From assembly GCA_020002185.1 (NCBI GenBank), contig CM034539.1, positions 34,053,017-34,117,016 of the forward strand: a stretch of 64,000 nt of DNA. The letters run 5' to 3'. Under the pieces are notes generated by a model. That model ran no database searches. It was given only the letters and a program-made list of their open reading frames with translations, and was not told where the DNA came from. The stretch is from Paraescarpia echinospica. Taxonomy: Eukaryota; Annelida; Polychaeta; Sabellida; Siboglinidae. Positions 33,507 to 44,482 of this stretch are shown piece by piece (position 1 is the stretch's first letter; every line of letters starts with the position of its first letter). Both the position numbers and the translations under genes were made by a program.

Positions 33507-33836
33507 AAAAGGTAAGTCCTTATATGGCGTAGTATCCAGTCCTCGGGACTGCTCAAATCGCTTTACACTTTACTCCCTGGCAGACTTGTCCAATTGAACA
33601 CCATCTCGACTTCTCTGGGAAGCATTCAACTACGCTGCAATTAATGCACGAAGACTATTCGTACACAAATATCTATCACTTCCTATAGCCAGGTACTCAT
33701 TCATACAGCTGAGTGAAATGATACAATGTAGACTAAACGAACTTGCTTAAGTTTCGACACTGCCGCATAGGATTCGAACCCGCGTTCTCCCAGTCGAGAC
33801 TCCGGAGCTCTTACTGCTACGCTACTGCGCTCCACG
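33507..33836 (-). mobile_element. SINE-1, full-length copy (left arm), in tandem unit 2
   Basis: The tail is ggtaagtccttatatggcgtag, the body has the standard landmarks, and the head on minus is gagcgcagtagcgtagcagtaag with cgggttcgaatcc. It is absent from unit 1 but present in both palindrome arms. Confidence 0.9.
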
Positions 33837-34087
33837 CATATATATTTAACTTATTATTCAAGATAAAATTCTACAATGTACTGTTGTACTATTATATTCG
33901 GCCGAAAGTCACGAAGTTTCGATCGATAATTGGTGTAATTGGGTAAATGTTTGTTGCGTATCCACGCTAATTTGTGTTTTGTGGTATTGAACCGGGTTCA
34001 GTGTATGTGTAAGTACTTATTTACGTAATCCTCTTCGTGTGGGTTCACACATAAGGCCGACACTAAATAACGCCAATATTGCCTATT

Positions 34088-34520
34088 TGCTCTCAACTTC
34101 GTTACTTGGCCCCAGCTTCACCCGAATGCCTTTATCTCCTGCTCCACTGACCTCCTCCATGTCTACTTGGGCCTCCCCATCGCTCTCTTGCCGCCGGAGG
34201 TCCATCGAATGGCCACTCTTCGAATGGATGTCAGCGACATTCTGCAGACATGTCCGATCCATCTCCATATGCGGCGTTTCACCTCAAGAGAGATGGGCTG
34301 CATGCCTTTTCTTTCATGGAGTTCCGTATTAGAGATTTTACTTGGTCAGTGGATCCGCCGCATATAGTAGCACGCTCAGGACGTTGCTCTGAAACAGGCG
34401 GATTGTGGTTCTATTGCTGATCGTGTTGGTCTTCCATATGTTCTCTAGTGCCGCAAGTGCCCCTCTTACCTTACTGATTTTTGTCTTTACCTCAAACTCC
34501 GAGTTAGTGGGTGCAAGTGA
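34088..34520 (-). pseudogene. RTE-like reverse transcriptase C-terminal remnant (left arm)
   Basis: On the minus strand, KTKISKVRGALAALENIWKT, IRLFQSNVLSVLLYAAD, then after breaks RRIWRWIGHVCRM and GGKRAMGRPK match the C-terminal region of RTE-like endonuclease-RT proteins (the GRP..TWRR block). It is heavily deleted. It sits next to the central minisatellite in both arms. Confidence 0.8.
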
Positions 34521-34649
34521 CACTGAACAAAGTAGACAGAAATACCGCAAATCAGTTATCATCATTTGACAATTGTACATTTACGTTTACTTATTTCACT
34601 TACTTATATCATCCACTTAACGTGGTGAAATTATGAGCGGTTTCCACAA

Positions 34650-35510
34650 TTTCCTGTCTGTCATTGTGGAAGCCAGACAAGTTCCACTGAGGCCGGTGTC
34701 CCTCTCGATGGTGTCTGTCATTGTGACAGCCAGACAAGTCCCACTGAGGCCGGTTTGCCTCTCCATGGTGTCTGACATTGTGCCAGACAGACAAGTCCCA
34801 CTGAGGCCGATATCCCTCTCAATGGTGTCTGTCATTGTGGCAGCCAGACAAGTTCCACTGAGGCCGGTGTCCCTCTCGATGGTGTATGTCATTGTGGCAG
34901 ACAGACAAGTCCCACTGAGGCCGGTGTCCCTCTCGATGGTGTCTGTCATTGTGGCAGCCAGACAAGTCCCACTGAGGCCGGTGTCCCTCTCGATGGTGTC
35001 TGTCATTGTGGCAGCCAGACAAGTCCCACTGAGGCCGGTGTCCCTCTCGTTGGTGTCTGTCATTGTGGCAGCCCGACACGTCCCACTGAGGCCGGTGTCC
35101 CTCTCGAAGGTGTATGTCATTGTGGCAGCCAGACAAGTCCCACTGAGGCCGGTGTCCCTCTCGATGGTGTCTGTCATTGTGGCAGCCAGACAAGTCCCAC
35201 TGAGGCCGGTGTCCCTCTCGTTGGTGTCCGTCATTGTGGCAGCCAGATAAGTTCCATTGAGGCCGGTGTCCCTCTCGATGGTGTATGTCATTATGGCAGC
35301 CAGACAAGTCCCACTGAGGCCGGTGTCCCTCTCGATGGTGTCTGTCATTGTGGCAGCCAGACAAGTCCCACTGAGGCTGGTATCCCTCTCGATGGTGTAT
35401 GCCATTGTGGCAGCGAGACAAGTCCCACTGAGGCTGGTGTCCCTCTCGATGGTGTATGTCATTGTGGCAGCCAGACAAGTCCCACTGAGGCCGGTGTCCC
35501 TCTCGATGGT
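34650..35510. repeat. 57-bp minisatellite, left half (about 15 copies)
   Basis: The unit of 57 bp (gtgtctgtcattgtggcagc to ctctcgatg) is repeated about 15 times with scattered substitutions. Because 57 is a multiple of 3 and the unit lacks stops, frames up to 281 residues are open on both strands. Confidence 0.98.
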
Positions 35511-36116
35511 GGGACTTGTCTGTCTGCCACAATGACATACACCATCGAGAGGGACACCGGCCTCAGTGGAACTTGTCTGGCTGCCACAATGACAGACACC
35601 ATTGAGAGGGATATCGGCCTCAGTGGGACTTGTCTGTCTGGCACAATGTCAGACACCAACGAGAGGGACACCGGCCTCAGTGGGACTTGTCTGGCTGCCA
35701 CAATGACAGACACCATCGAGAGGGACACCGGCCTCAGTGGGACTTGTCTGGCTGCCACAATGACATACACCATCGAGAGGGACACCGGCCTCAGTGGGAC
35801 TTGTCTGGCTGCCACAATGACAGACACCATCGAGAGGGACACCGGCCTCAGTGGGACTTGTCTGTCTGCCACAATGACATACACCATCGAGAGGGACACC
35901 GGCCTCAGTGGAACTTGTCTGGCTGCCACAATGACAGACACCATTGAGAGGGATATCGGCCTCAGTGGGACTTGTCTGTCTGGCACAATGTCAGACACCA
36001 TGGAGAGGCAAACCGGCCTCAGTGGGACTTGTCTGGCTGTCACAATGACAGACACCATCGAGAGGGACACCGGCCTCAGTGGAACTTGTCTGGCTTCCAC
36101 AATGACAGACAGGAAA
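35511..36116. repeat. 57-bp minisatellite, right half in opposite orientation (about 10.6 copies)
   Basis: The same 57-bp unit is inverted at an abrupt switch at 35,510/35,511, where ...ctctcgatggt meets gggacttgtctg. It is about 255 bp shorter than the left half. Confidence 0.98.
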
Positions 36117-36245
36117 TTGTGGAAACAGCTCATAATTTCACCACGCTAAGTGGATGATATAAGTAAGTGAAATAAGTAAACGTAAATGTACAATTGTCAA
36201 ATGATGATAACTGATTTGCGGTATTTCTGTCTACTTTGTTCAGTG

Positions 36246-36678
36246 TCACTTGCACCCACTAACTCGGAGTTTGAGGTAAAGACAAAAATCAGTAAGGTTA
36301 GAGGGGCACTTGCGGCACTAGAGAACATATGGAAGACCAACACGATCAGCAATAGAACCACAATCCGCCTGTTTCAGAGCAACGTCCTGAGCTTGCTACT
36401 ATATGCGGCGGATCCACTGACCAAGTAAAATCTCTAATACGGAACTCCATGAAAGAAAAGGCATGCAGCCCATCTCTCTTGAGGTGAAACGCCGCATATG
36501 GAGATGGATCGGACATGTCTGCAGAATGTCGCTGACATCCATTCGAAGAGTGGCCATTCGATGGACCTCCGGCGGCAAGAGAGCGATGGCGAGACCCAAG
36601 TAGACATGGAGGAGGTCAGTGGAGCAGGAGATAAAGGCATTCGGGTGAAGCTGGGGCCAAGTAACGAAGTTGAGAGCA
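36246..36678 (+). pseudogene. RTE-like reverse transcriptase C-terminal remnant (right arm)
   Basis: This is the mirror of 34,088-34,520, with the same truncations and a few substitutions (the GRPK region reads ARPK). Confidence 0.8.
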
Positions 36679-36690
36679 AATAGGCAATAT

Positions 36691-38922
36691 TGGCGTTATT
36701 TAGTGTCGGCCTTATGTGTGAACCCACACGAAGAGGATTACGTAAATAAGTACTTACACATACACTGAACCCGGTTCAATACCACAAAACACAAATTAGC
36801 GTGGATACGCAACAAACATTTACCCAATTACACCAATTATCGATCGAAACTTCGTGACTTTCGGCCGAATATAATAGTACATCAGTACATTGTAGAATGT
36901 TATCTTGAATAATAAGTTAAATATATATGCGTGGAGCGCAGTAGCGTAGCAGTAAGAGCTCCGGAGTCTCGACTGGGAGAACGCGGGTTCGAATCCTATG
37001 CGGCAGTGTCGAAACTTAAGCAAGTTCGTTTAGTCTACATTGTATAATTTCACTCAGCTGTATGAATGAGTACCTGGCTATAGGAAGTGATAGATATTTG
37101 TGTACGAATAGTCTTCGTGCATTAATTGCAGCGTGGTTGAATGCTTCCCAGAGAAGTCGAGATGGTGTTCAATTGGACAAGTCTGCCAGGGAGTAAAGTG
37201 TAAAGCGCTTTGAGCAGTCCCGAGGACTGGATACTATGCCATATAAGGACTTACCTTTTTATAATGCTAGATGCTCATAGGTGGTCGTTTTTTTCGTTTT
37301 CCAAAAGATTATTAAAATGCACAATGAATTTGTCATGGTGAAGATAGGTATGCAGTTAGCTTTTACGCTAAACGAACAGCTGCAAGGGAAATATTATGTA
37401 GATCGTTTCATTTCCGTATGCCAAATGTACACATTTTACGAGAATGGCCCATGTACAGGCCTCACAACGTATGTAAGGATGCTATTACAGGCTTTTGCAA
37501 CGTATGTTTGATATCAAATGAAAATAACATTTAAACATCCCTATGTTTTGTGAACAACTCCCATTGGTGTCAGCTCTGAGAAGAATGCAACAACAACGTC
37601 GAACGAGGAAGTTTCTTCAAGCATCCTCCCATTGGATGTCATCATAGTGGTACAACACAGCGATATCGGCACGCGTCGACATACTATGGCTTGTTCGCCA
37701 GCGATGAAGTGCGTGAGGAAAATTAAGTCTCCTCAGTGATGCACAGCAACAAGTTATCGTGACGCTTCCTTTACTTCCATGGACGACTATTGATATGATC
37801 ATTTGTGTTTCTCCCCACGTAAAACACGTAAATATAATTGAAATATAATATAAAGTATGGGTCCGTACACGATACATACATATATTAAATATATTAAATG
37901 AATAAAATGTATAAAATATATTAAATATATTAATATATTTAATATATTTAATGTATTTAACGTATTTAATGTATTTGATGTATTTAATTAATTTAATGCA
38001 TTTAATGTATTTAATGTATTTAATGTATATAATGTATTTAATGTATTTAATATATTAAATATAATAAATATATTAAAAATATTAAATTGTAATTTGCATA
38101 GTATAAAATAACAATCAATAAACAAACTAATTAATACATCTATACATTTAGTAATAGCAACATTTTTGCTATGGGGTGGGAGAAACCTACTAAAATCAAC
38201 ACTGTTCACTATCGTAGGAGCCTTCCAAATTAAAATTAACATATATTCCTTATATTATGTAACTGTTTATACAACAAAATAAAACAAATATGTTTACGAT
38301 GCTGTCGATGATAACGATTCCAGTAATGTTAACTGACGATAAGGTTTTCTAAAGTGATTTTATTATGGTTTGCAGATGATCGTATGCAGATACACGTTGA
38401 ATCAACGAATATATGGACACATCTGCTTCTTAATACCTCTGGATGTAGAAGTAGAACGAAGGTAACGGAATAAATATCTTATATCAAAACTCAATGTAGA
38501 TATTTTTTTGTATAAAGCTTGTTTTTCATAAACATTAAGATAGACAGTGCGGCAATACGAGGCAAGTAGTGAGAATAACTCCCTTGCAACGCTGTACAAC
38601 AATTTGTAGGCGCAAGGAGAGCATTCGCCGCTTTGTATATAAAATGTGCTAGTTTTGTATTGGCAACCGTACATTTTGTACGTGTCTACGTGTAATGTTT
38701 GACGAATGTAGCTAAGTAAAAAAACGTGTGTGGTTCGCAAGTTAAAATCTTCGAACCATACGTAAATGTGATATATGACGATGACCAACACGTTTATCAG
38801 CGATATGTCCTGTATTACATAACACAGCAAACAACATTGGCATGCATAATATTAACTTCCGCCATATTAGGAATGCAAACAATAACCTTAAGTGTCATAT
38901 GGATTATAAATATAACACTCAG
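36691..38922. repeat. Tandem duplication unit 2 (right arm)
   Basis: This is the mirror of the left arm unit 2, including the SINE-1 at 36,930-37,259. The AT minisatellite is contracted. Confidence 0.88.
36930..37259 (+). mobile_element. SINE-1, full-length copy (right arm), in tandem unit 2
   Basis: Read 5' to 3' on the plus strand it has an A-box region gtagcgtagcagtaagagc, a B-box cgggttcgaatcc at about 36,983, the body, and a tail ggacttacctttt. Confidence 0.9.
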
Positions 38923-41067
38923 CGGTTAGGCAAAATTAGCGTTACTTAGTGTTGCTCCTTATGTGTGAATCCACACGAAGAGGATTAAATAAATAAGTAC
39001 TTACACACACTGAACCCGGTTCAATACCGCAAAATACAAATTAGCGTGGATACACAACAAACATTTGTTAAATATATACTTTCTGTAGCACACTAATAAT
39101 CGAAACTTCGTGACTTTCGGTCAAATATAATAGTGTCAGTACATTGTAGAATATTATCTTGAATATAAGTAAAACATATCATGTTAGATGCTCATAGGTG
39201 GTGGGTTTTTTCATTTTCCAAAAGATTACTAAAGTGCACAGTGATTTTATCATGGTCAATATATGTATGCAATTAGCTTTTACGCTAAACGAAACCTGCA
39301 AGAGAAATATTACGTAGAGCGTTTCATTTCCGTATGCCAAATGTACACATTTCACGAGAATGGCCCATATACATGCCTCCTTCAAAGCATTCGCTGAGAG
39401 TATACAACTGTAGGTATGGGATGCATGGATTGTCATACCCAACTTCAAAAACGTATGTAAGGATGCCATTACAGGCTTCTGCAACGTATGTTTGATATCA
39501 AATCAATATACCATTAAAACATCCCTATGTTTTGTGAACTACTCCCATTGGTGTCAGCTCTGAGAAGAATGCAACAACTCACTGTACGGCGATCGAGGAA
39601 GTGTCTTCAATCAGAGTGTTGTACCTTCAGAGTGGCACAACACAGCGATATCGGCAGGCATCGAAAAACTGTGGCTTGTTCGCCAACGATGTAGTGCGTG
39701 AGAACAGTGAAGTCTCCTCAATGATGCACAGCAACAAGTTGTCGTGACGCTTCCTTTACTTCCATGGACGAATCAATTTTAATGATGATGACGATGATGA
39801 TGATGACGATGATGACGATGATGATGATGATGACGATGATGACGATGTTGATGATGACGATGATGATGATGATGATGGTGATGATGACGATGATGATGAT
39901 GACGATGATGATGATGACGATGACGATGACGATGATGATGACGATGATGATGATGGTGATGGTGATGATGACGATGATGATGATGATGGTGATGATGACG
40001 ATGATGATGACGATGATGATGACGATGGTGACGATGACGATGATGATAAGGATATTGATCATTTGTGTTTCTCCCCACAGTAAAACACATAAATATAATT
40101 GAAATATAATATAATGTATGGATCCGTATATGATACATACATACATATATTAAATATATTAAATTGTAATTTGCATAGTATACAATAACAATCAATAAAC
40201 AATCAACAAACTAGTTAATACATTTATACATTTAGTAATAGCAAAATTATTGGTATGGAATGGGAGACATCTACTAAAACCAAAACTGTTCCCAATCGCA
40301 GGAGCCACCCAAATTAAAATTGAAAGCTATTCCTTATATTATGTAACTGTTTATATAACAAAATAAAACCAATATGTTGATGATGCTGTCGATGATGACT
40401 ATTCCAGTAATGTTAACTGAGCCATCAGTGAAACAGATACAATATGCATAATATGCATTACAGACGCCAAGGTTGTGATTTTATTGAGGTTTGCAGATCA
40501 TCGTATGCAGATACACGATGAATCAACGAATATACGGATACACCTGCTTGTTAATACCACTGGGTATAGAAGCAGAACAAAGGTAACGGAATAAATATCT
40601 TATATAAAAACTAAATGTAGATATTTTGTTGTATAATGCTTTAATGTTTTTTTCTCATAAACATTAAGATAGACAGTGCAACAATAACTAGGCAAATAGT
40701 AAGAATAACTCCCTTGCAACGCCATATAACAACAGACGGAAACAACTTGTAGGCGCAAGGAGAACATACGCCGCTTAGTATGACAAATGTGACAGTTTTG
40801 TGTTGGTAACCATACATTATGTTACGTGTCTACGTGTAATGTTTGATGAATGTAGCCAAGTAAAAAACGTGCTTGGTTCGCAAGACTAGTTAAGATCTTC
40901 GATATATACGTAAGTTTGATATATGACGATGACTAACACGTTTATCAGCGTTATGCCCGGTATTACATAACACAGCAAACAACATTGGCATTCATAATAT
41001 TAACTTCCGCCATATTAGGAATGCAATAACCTTAAGTGTCGCCTGAATTATAAATATAACACTCATG
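38923..41067. repeat. Tandem duplication unit 1 (right arm), with (ATC)n tract 39,781-40,057
   Basis: This is the mirror of the left arm unit 1. The tract reads gat/gac on this strand. Confidence 0.88.
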
Positions 41068-41797
41068 AAATTGGCTAACCGGTCATCCTTGAACGAAGTA
41101 GGTGAAAACAATCGATCAAGACCTATAGCGCTCTAGATCGTCCATCGTGCACTTCAATACGACAGCGCCACTGCTTGTTTCAACAAGGGTGTAACCTAAT
41201 CCAATTTGTAAAGGAAGCAGTCACGAGAGGTTCCACTTAAAAAAACTCTTATTCCACTTACAATTGAAGTGATTCTCTCTACCCTTGAACTACGTATATA
41301 AGCTCACGATCTTGTGTGCATCTTCCTTAGGCACAGGAGAACGGTCAAGACATCATGTAAGTTTTGGGAATAGTTGCTCTTTAAACTAGCGTATCAGTAA
41401 TTAGCATTTGTCGTACTCGGTACAGTTGTTCCGTCGTGTTAGAGATACAATCTGAGATGGTCAATCGTTTATGCACAAATTTCCAGTACCTCAACATGCC
41501 CCATAAATTATCCTCAACTCCATATAAAATGTGTTCAAATAATACGCATTTTCAAGATAAGAAGAACATTTAAAATACCCGCGTGCCAAACGTCTATTGT
41601 TGGTGATCAGTAATTTTGCTGAAATTTTTTTTCTTTTTCGAATAACATAAAGTGCTAACGTGGTATACATATGTTAGCAAGTATCGTCAAATAAGTCAAT
41701 ATTGTTCATGTTGTACACACCATGTCATAAAACGAGTTAAACAATGCAGCTTAACTCAGAATGCATAATTAACTTAAGTATGTTTTATATGTTTTAG

Positions 41798-41871
41798 GGC
41801 TGCTGCGTCAATGTGCACGTGGCTGGTTATTATGTTGACGGTGTCAATCTGCGACGGTGCATTCTTCTCAA
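41798..41871 (+). CDS. Small secreted galaxin-domain protein, exon 1 (right arm copy)
   Basis: The exon lies between acceptor gttttag (ending 41,797) and donor gtaagt (from 41,872). ATG is at 41,811, giving 20 codons plus one base that encode the same signal peptide as the left arm copy. In this arm the intron to exon 2 is about 6.5 kb because it contains the full-length CR1-like element in the sense orientation. If the locus is real and expressed, splicing must remove that element. Two SINE-1 copies also lie in the intron. Confidence 0.72.
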
Positions 41872-41881
41872 GTAAGTTGCA

Positions 41882-42159
41882 TGGGGCACGGTGTCGCAAT
41901 AGATAGAACGTCGGACTTTCAATCGCTCGATTATGGGTTCGAATTGTTTAACCTTTTTTGGCTATACTAAAGAGTATATGACAATGGATTGTGGCTTTGT
42001 TACGAATATCCTTCGCGCAGTAATTGCAGAGTGGTTGACAGTTTCTCTGAGGAGTCGCGACGTTGTCCGAGTGAACATGTCTGCCAGTATGTATAATGTA
42101 CAGCGCTTTGAGATGTTCCGAAGACTGCGCACCGCTCTGTACACGAACTTATCTTTACT
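41882..42159 (+). mobile_element. SINE-1, diverged copy (right arm)
   Basis: This is the mirror of 28,498-28,775. The head ggcacggtgtcgcaatagatag is followed by a weak B-box gggttcgaattg. Confidence 0.75.
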
Positions 42160-43261
42160 TCACCTTTATAAGTACCGCGTCATCAAAGGAACAGTAAATA
42201 ATACATTTTAATTTTAATATGTGACCAACCACAGTAAACGGGGCATGAAGTCCCACAGGCCAATACTGCACATGAGCCAAAAATAGCTGTCTGCGTCATA
42301 TTCAAGAGCTGCATACCTTATAAACTCATCATTCAATTTACATGCGATTTTCCTCAACAAATAATCCAAACTTATAAAGTACACGCATTTACGAAACCAT
42401 TTATTGAAGAAAAAAAAAGCGATAGACAATATCAGTCAAAATCAAGTTTTTTCTCCAAACGTCGCTTTTAAAAGTTTGCGTCGATTTTTGCAATAAATAA
42501 GAAAATATTTAAATGTTTCAACACATGAGGCGTCAGTTTAAAGCTTATGCTCAGTAGAATTTAAAGCAGTTTAAAGCTTATGCTCAGTAGAATCCCAAAC
42601 GGTACAGAATTGACATAATTGGAGCTACACCATCAAGAATAGGGATACTAGGCTATATTTGGCGGAGATAGATCGTTGAAATTGGTGGTGTATCAAAGTT
42701 CATAAACAAGTGGAATTACTGATTGATAAGTATTATTCTTGCCTTAATATCATTCATAAAGTAGCAGTAAACATATATTGAGTAGCAGTTGTGCTTAAAG
42801 TTAGTTAGATAAAGTATTTTAGGACACTTTAGTCTAGTGAGTGATAATAGGGTACGTTAGCCTACGGCTACGATAAGTTTGTAAACAAGATTTAACAAAC
42901 CTCGTTATGTGGTAGAATATATAGGTGATAAATAACAACCATAAACTACCTACATAAGATAATATATGTGTAAGTCAGTACCTGCTAGACATTTTGATAA
43001 GGTAGCTTTGTTGTTAAAATTAAGCATTTGCGATAACCGGGCGAACTAAGTTTATGTAGCTAGTGTCTCTCTTATTCGCTAGGGCGCTGTATAACCTAAA
43101 TAAATAAGGCAGTCTAGCGTACGCAATCTTACGTAAAGTGTAACATTTGTGCACAGAAAACAGTCTTCTTAAAGACTACATAGACAGTGAATAGTGTAAA
43201 CACAGTTGACAAAACTATTTTAAATAGCTAATTAGATTATTATTATTAAATAAATTCTGAT

Positions 43262-44482
43262 ATGGCGCCTTGCAAGCGGCAAGTCAAGGCAAAGAGACAC
43301 TTGGTGTGCGACGACTGCCACAGTTGGGTAGATTTTGCCCTATCCGGCTGTACGAAGTCATGGACAGAAACCAAGGAAGAGGGATTCACCTTTCAGTGCG
43401 TGGGGTGTTGGAAGGTGAAATGTCTGGAGAAAGAGGTAGCTAGGTTGGTAGATATTGTGAAGGGGATGGAGATGAGAATCAGCAAGGAGACAGATGGAAT
43501 GGAGAGAGACGACAGGGATAAAGTTGGGAATACTGTGAGACTGAAGGAGCAGAGTAGTGGCAACAAGACCGAGGAAAGGAGACTGAGAGGAGGGAAGGTG
43601 ATCGGAGGGGAAGAAAGTGGAGGATCGACGGCAGGAAATGTGACAGGTGTGAAGGTGGCAGGAAAGAAAGTGACCGTAGAGAAAGAGGTAGGAGGGAAAA
43701 AGAGACGGGAGAGGAGAGAAGGAAATGCAATGGGAGGAAAGATGACGGGAAGAAAGGAAGTGAGAGTACATGTGACAGAAGAGAAGTCGGGAGGGACGAT
43801 GACAGGAAGAAAGGTGACAAGAGAAACAGCGTCAGGAAAGAATGGAACGGACGAGATTGTGACGGGAGAGCAGAAGACAGGGGAACAAGATTACAACCAG
43901 ACAGATGCAAACCGTAGAAAGAGCTACTCTGAGGCAGTGATTGAGGGGGCAATGAGGAAAGAGAGGGTGTTTATGGGCGATTCGATTATGAGAAAGACAA
44001 ATAAGACTCTAAGCGAGGGGGAGGACGTCGTTGTTTGTCTACCGGGGGCTAGGATAGAACATGTAACTGAAAGGGTAGAGAAGGTACTGGGGCATGGCAA
44101 GGGAGGGTCTATACTAGTACATGTAGGGACAAATAACGCAGAGAGGGAGGGAACAACTGGGATAGTTCAGAAGTACAGACAGTTAGTGAAGAAGTTAAAG
44201 AAGACAAGAGTAGAACAGATTATCCTCTCAGGAATTTTGCCAGTAATGGGAGGAAGGGGGCCGACATATAGAAACTGCAAGAGGATGGCGATCAACGCAC
44301 TAGTTGAGCAGATGTGTAAAGAAGAGGGGGTGGGATTCGTAGATTTATGGGGATACTTTGTTGGGAGGGAAGATATGTACATGAGAGATGGCCTTCATCT
44401 AAGTGGAAAGGGGGCAGCAGTTTTCTCAGAGAACTTGCTGCAATCTGTTGACAGTGGGACAGGCTGCATCTATTTAAACTAG
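43262..44482 (+). CDS. CR1-like ORF1: zinc-finger plus SGNH/GDSL esterase-type protein
   Basis: This is an intact 406-residue frame. Residues 16-49 have C..C...C...C..C spacing (CDDC, then QCVGC), a PHD-like zinc finger, followed by a likely coiled coil (about 53-75). Residues 95-215 are a Gly/Lys/Glu/Thr-rich linker with repeated TG(R/K)K-type motifs. Residues 235-395 form an SGNH hydrolase-like domain: GDS at 239-241, HVGTNN at 287-292, and DGLH at 376-379 supply the expected Ser, Gly/Asn and Asp-His catalytic blocks. Zinc-finger plus esterase ORF1 proteins are known in the CR1 clade, where the protein is thought to bind RNA and possibly membranes or lipids. It lies upstream of ORF2 in another frame. 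It has no disabling mutation, unlike ORF2. Confidence 0.92.
   Translation: MAPCKRQVKAKRHLVCDDCHSWVDFALSGCTKSWTETKEEGFTFQCVGCWKVKCLEKEVARLVDIVKGMEMRISKETDGMERDDRDKVGNTVRLKEQSSGNKTEERRLRGGKVIGGEESGGSTAGNVTGVKVAGKKVTVEKEVGGKKRRERREGNAMGGKMTGRKEVRVHVTEEKSGGTMTGRKVTRETASGKNGTDEIVTGEQKTGEQDYNQTDANRRKSYSEAVIEGAMRKERVFMGDSIMRKTNKTLSEGEDVVVCLPGARIEHVTERVEKVLGHGKGGSILVHVGTNNAEREGTTGIVQKYRQLVKKLKKTRVEQIILSGILPVMGGRGPTYRNCKRMAINALVEQMCKEEGVGFVDLWGYFVGREDMYMRDGLHLSGKGAAVFSENLLQSVDSGTGCIYLN

Larger units (their letters stand above)
31757..34076. repeat. Tandem duplication unit 2 (left arm)
   Basis: This is the second copy of the unit, differing from unit 1 by an AT-rich minisatellite (32,628-32,880), the lack of the long ATC tract, and a SINE-1 insertion (33,507-33,836) at a site that is empty in unit 1 near 31,500. 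Confidence 0.88.
23805..35510. repeat. Left arm of a giant inverted duplication
   Basis: The segment is the reverse complement of 35,511-51,788, interrupted only by indels. Matching positions sum to a constant that steps by identifiable indels: 70,766 near the centre, 70,678 outside an AT minisatellite, 70,656 outside the ATC repeat, about 75,500 outside the CR1 insertion, and 75,595 outside the CT repeat. Sampled stretches differ at roughly 1-2% of bases. Confidence 0.97.

Noticed and set aside
34617..35538. Open frames of 205-281 residues on both strands
   Set aside because: They are translations of a 57-bp tandem repeat without stops. Equivalent frames exist on the opposite strand, and there is no start context, domain or splice evidence.
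34650..36116. CRISPR-like array
   Set aside because: Units are head-to-tail repeats with no unique spacers, in a eukaryotic context.
43358..43952. Ser/Leu/Pro-rich minus frames of 137 and 157 residues
   Set aside because: They are shadows of the Gly/Lys/Glu-rich linker of CR1 ORF1 on the plus strand.
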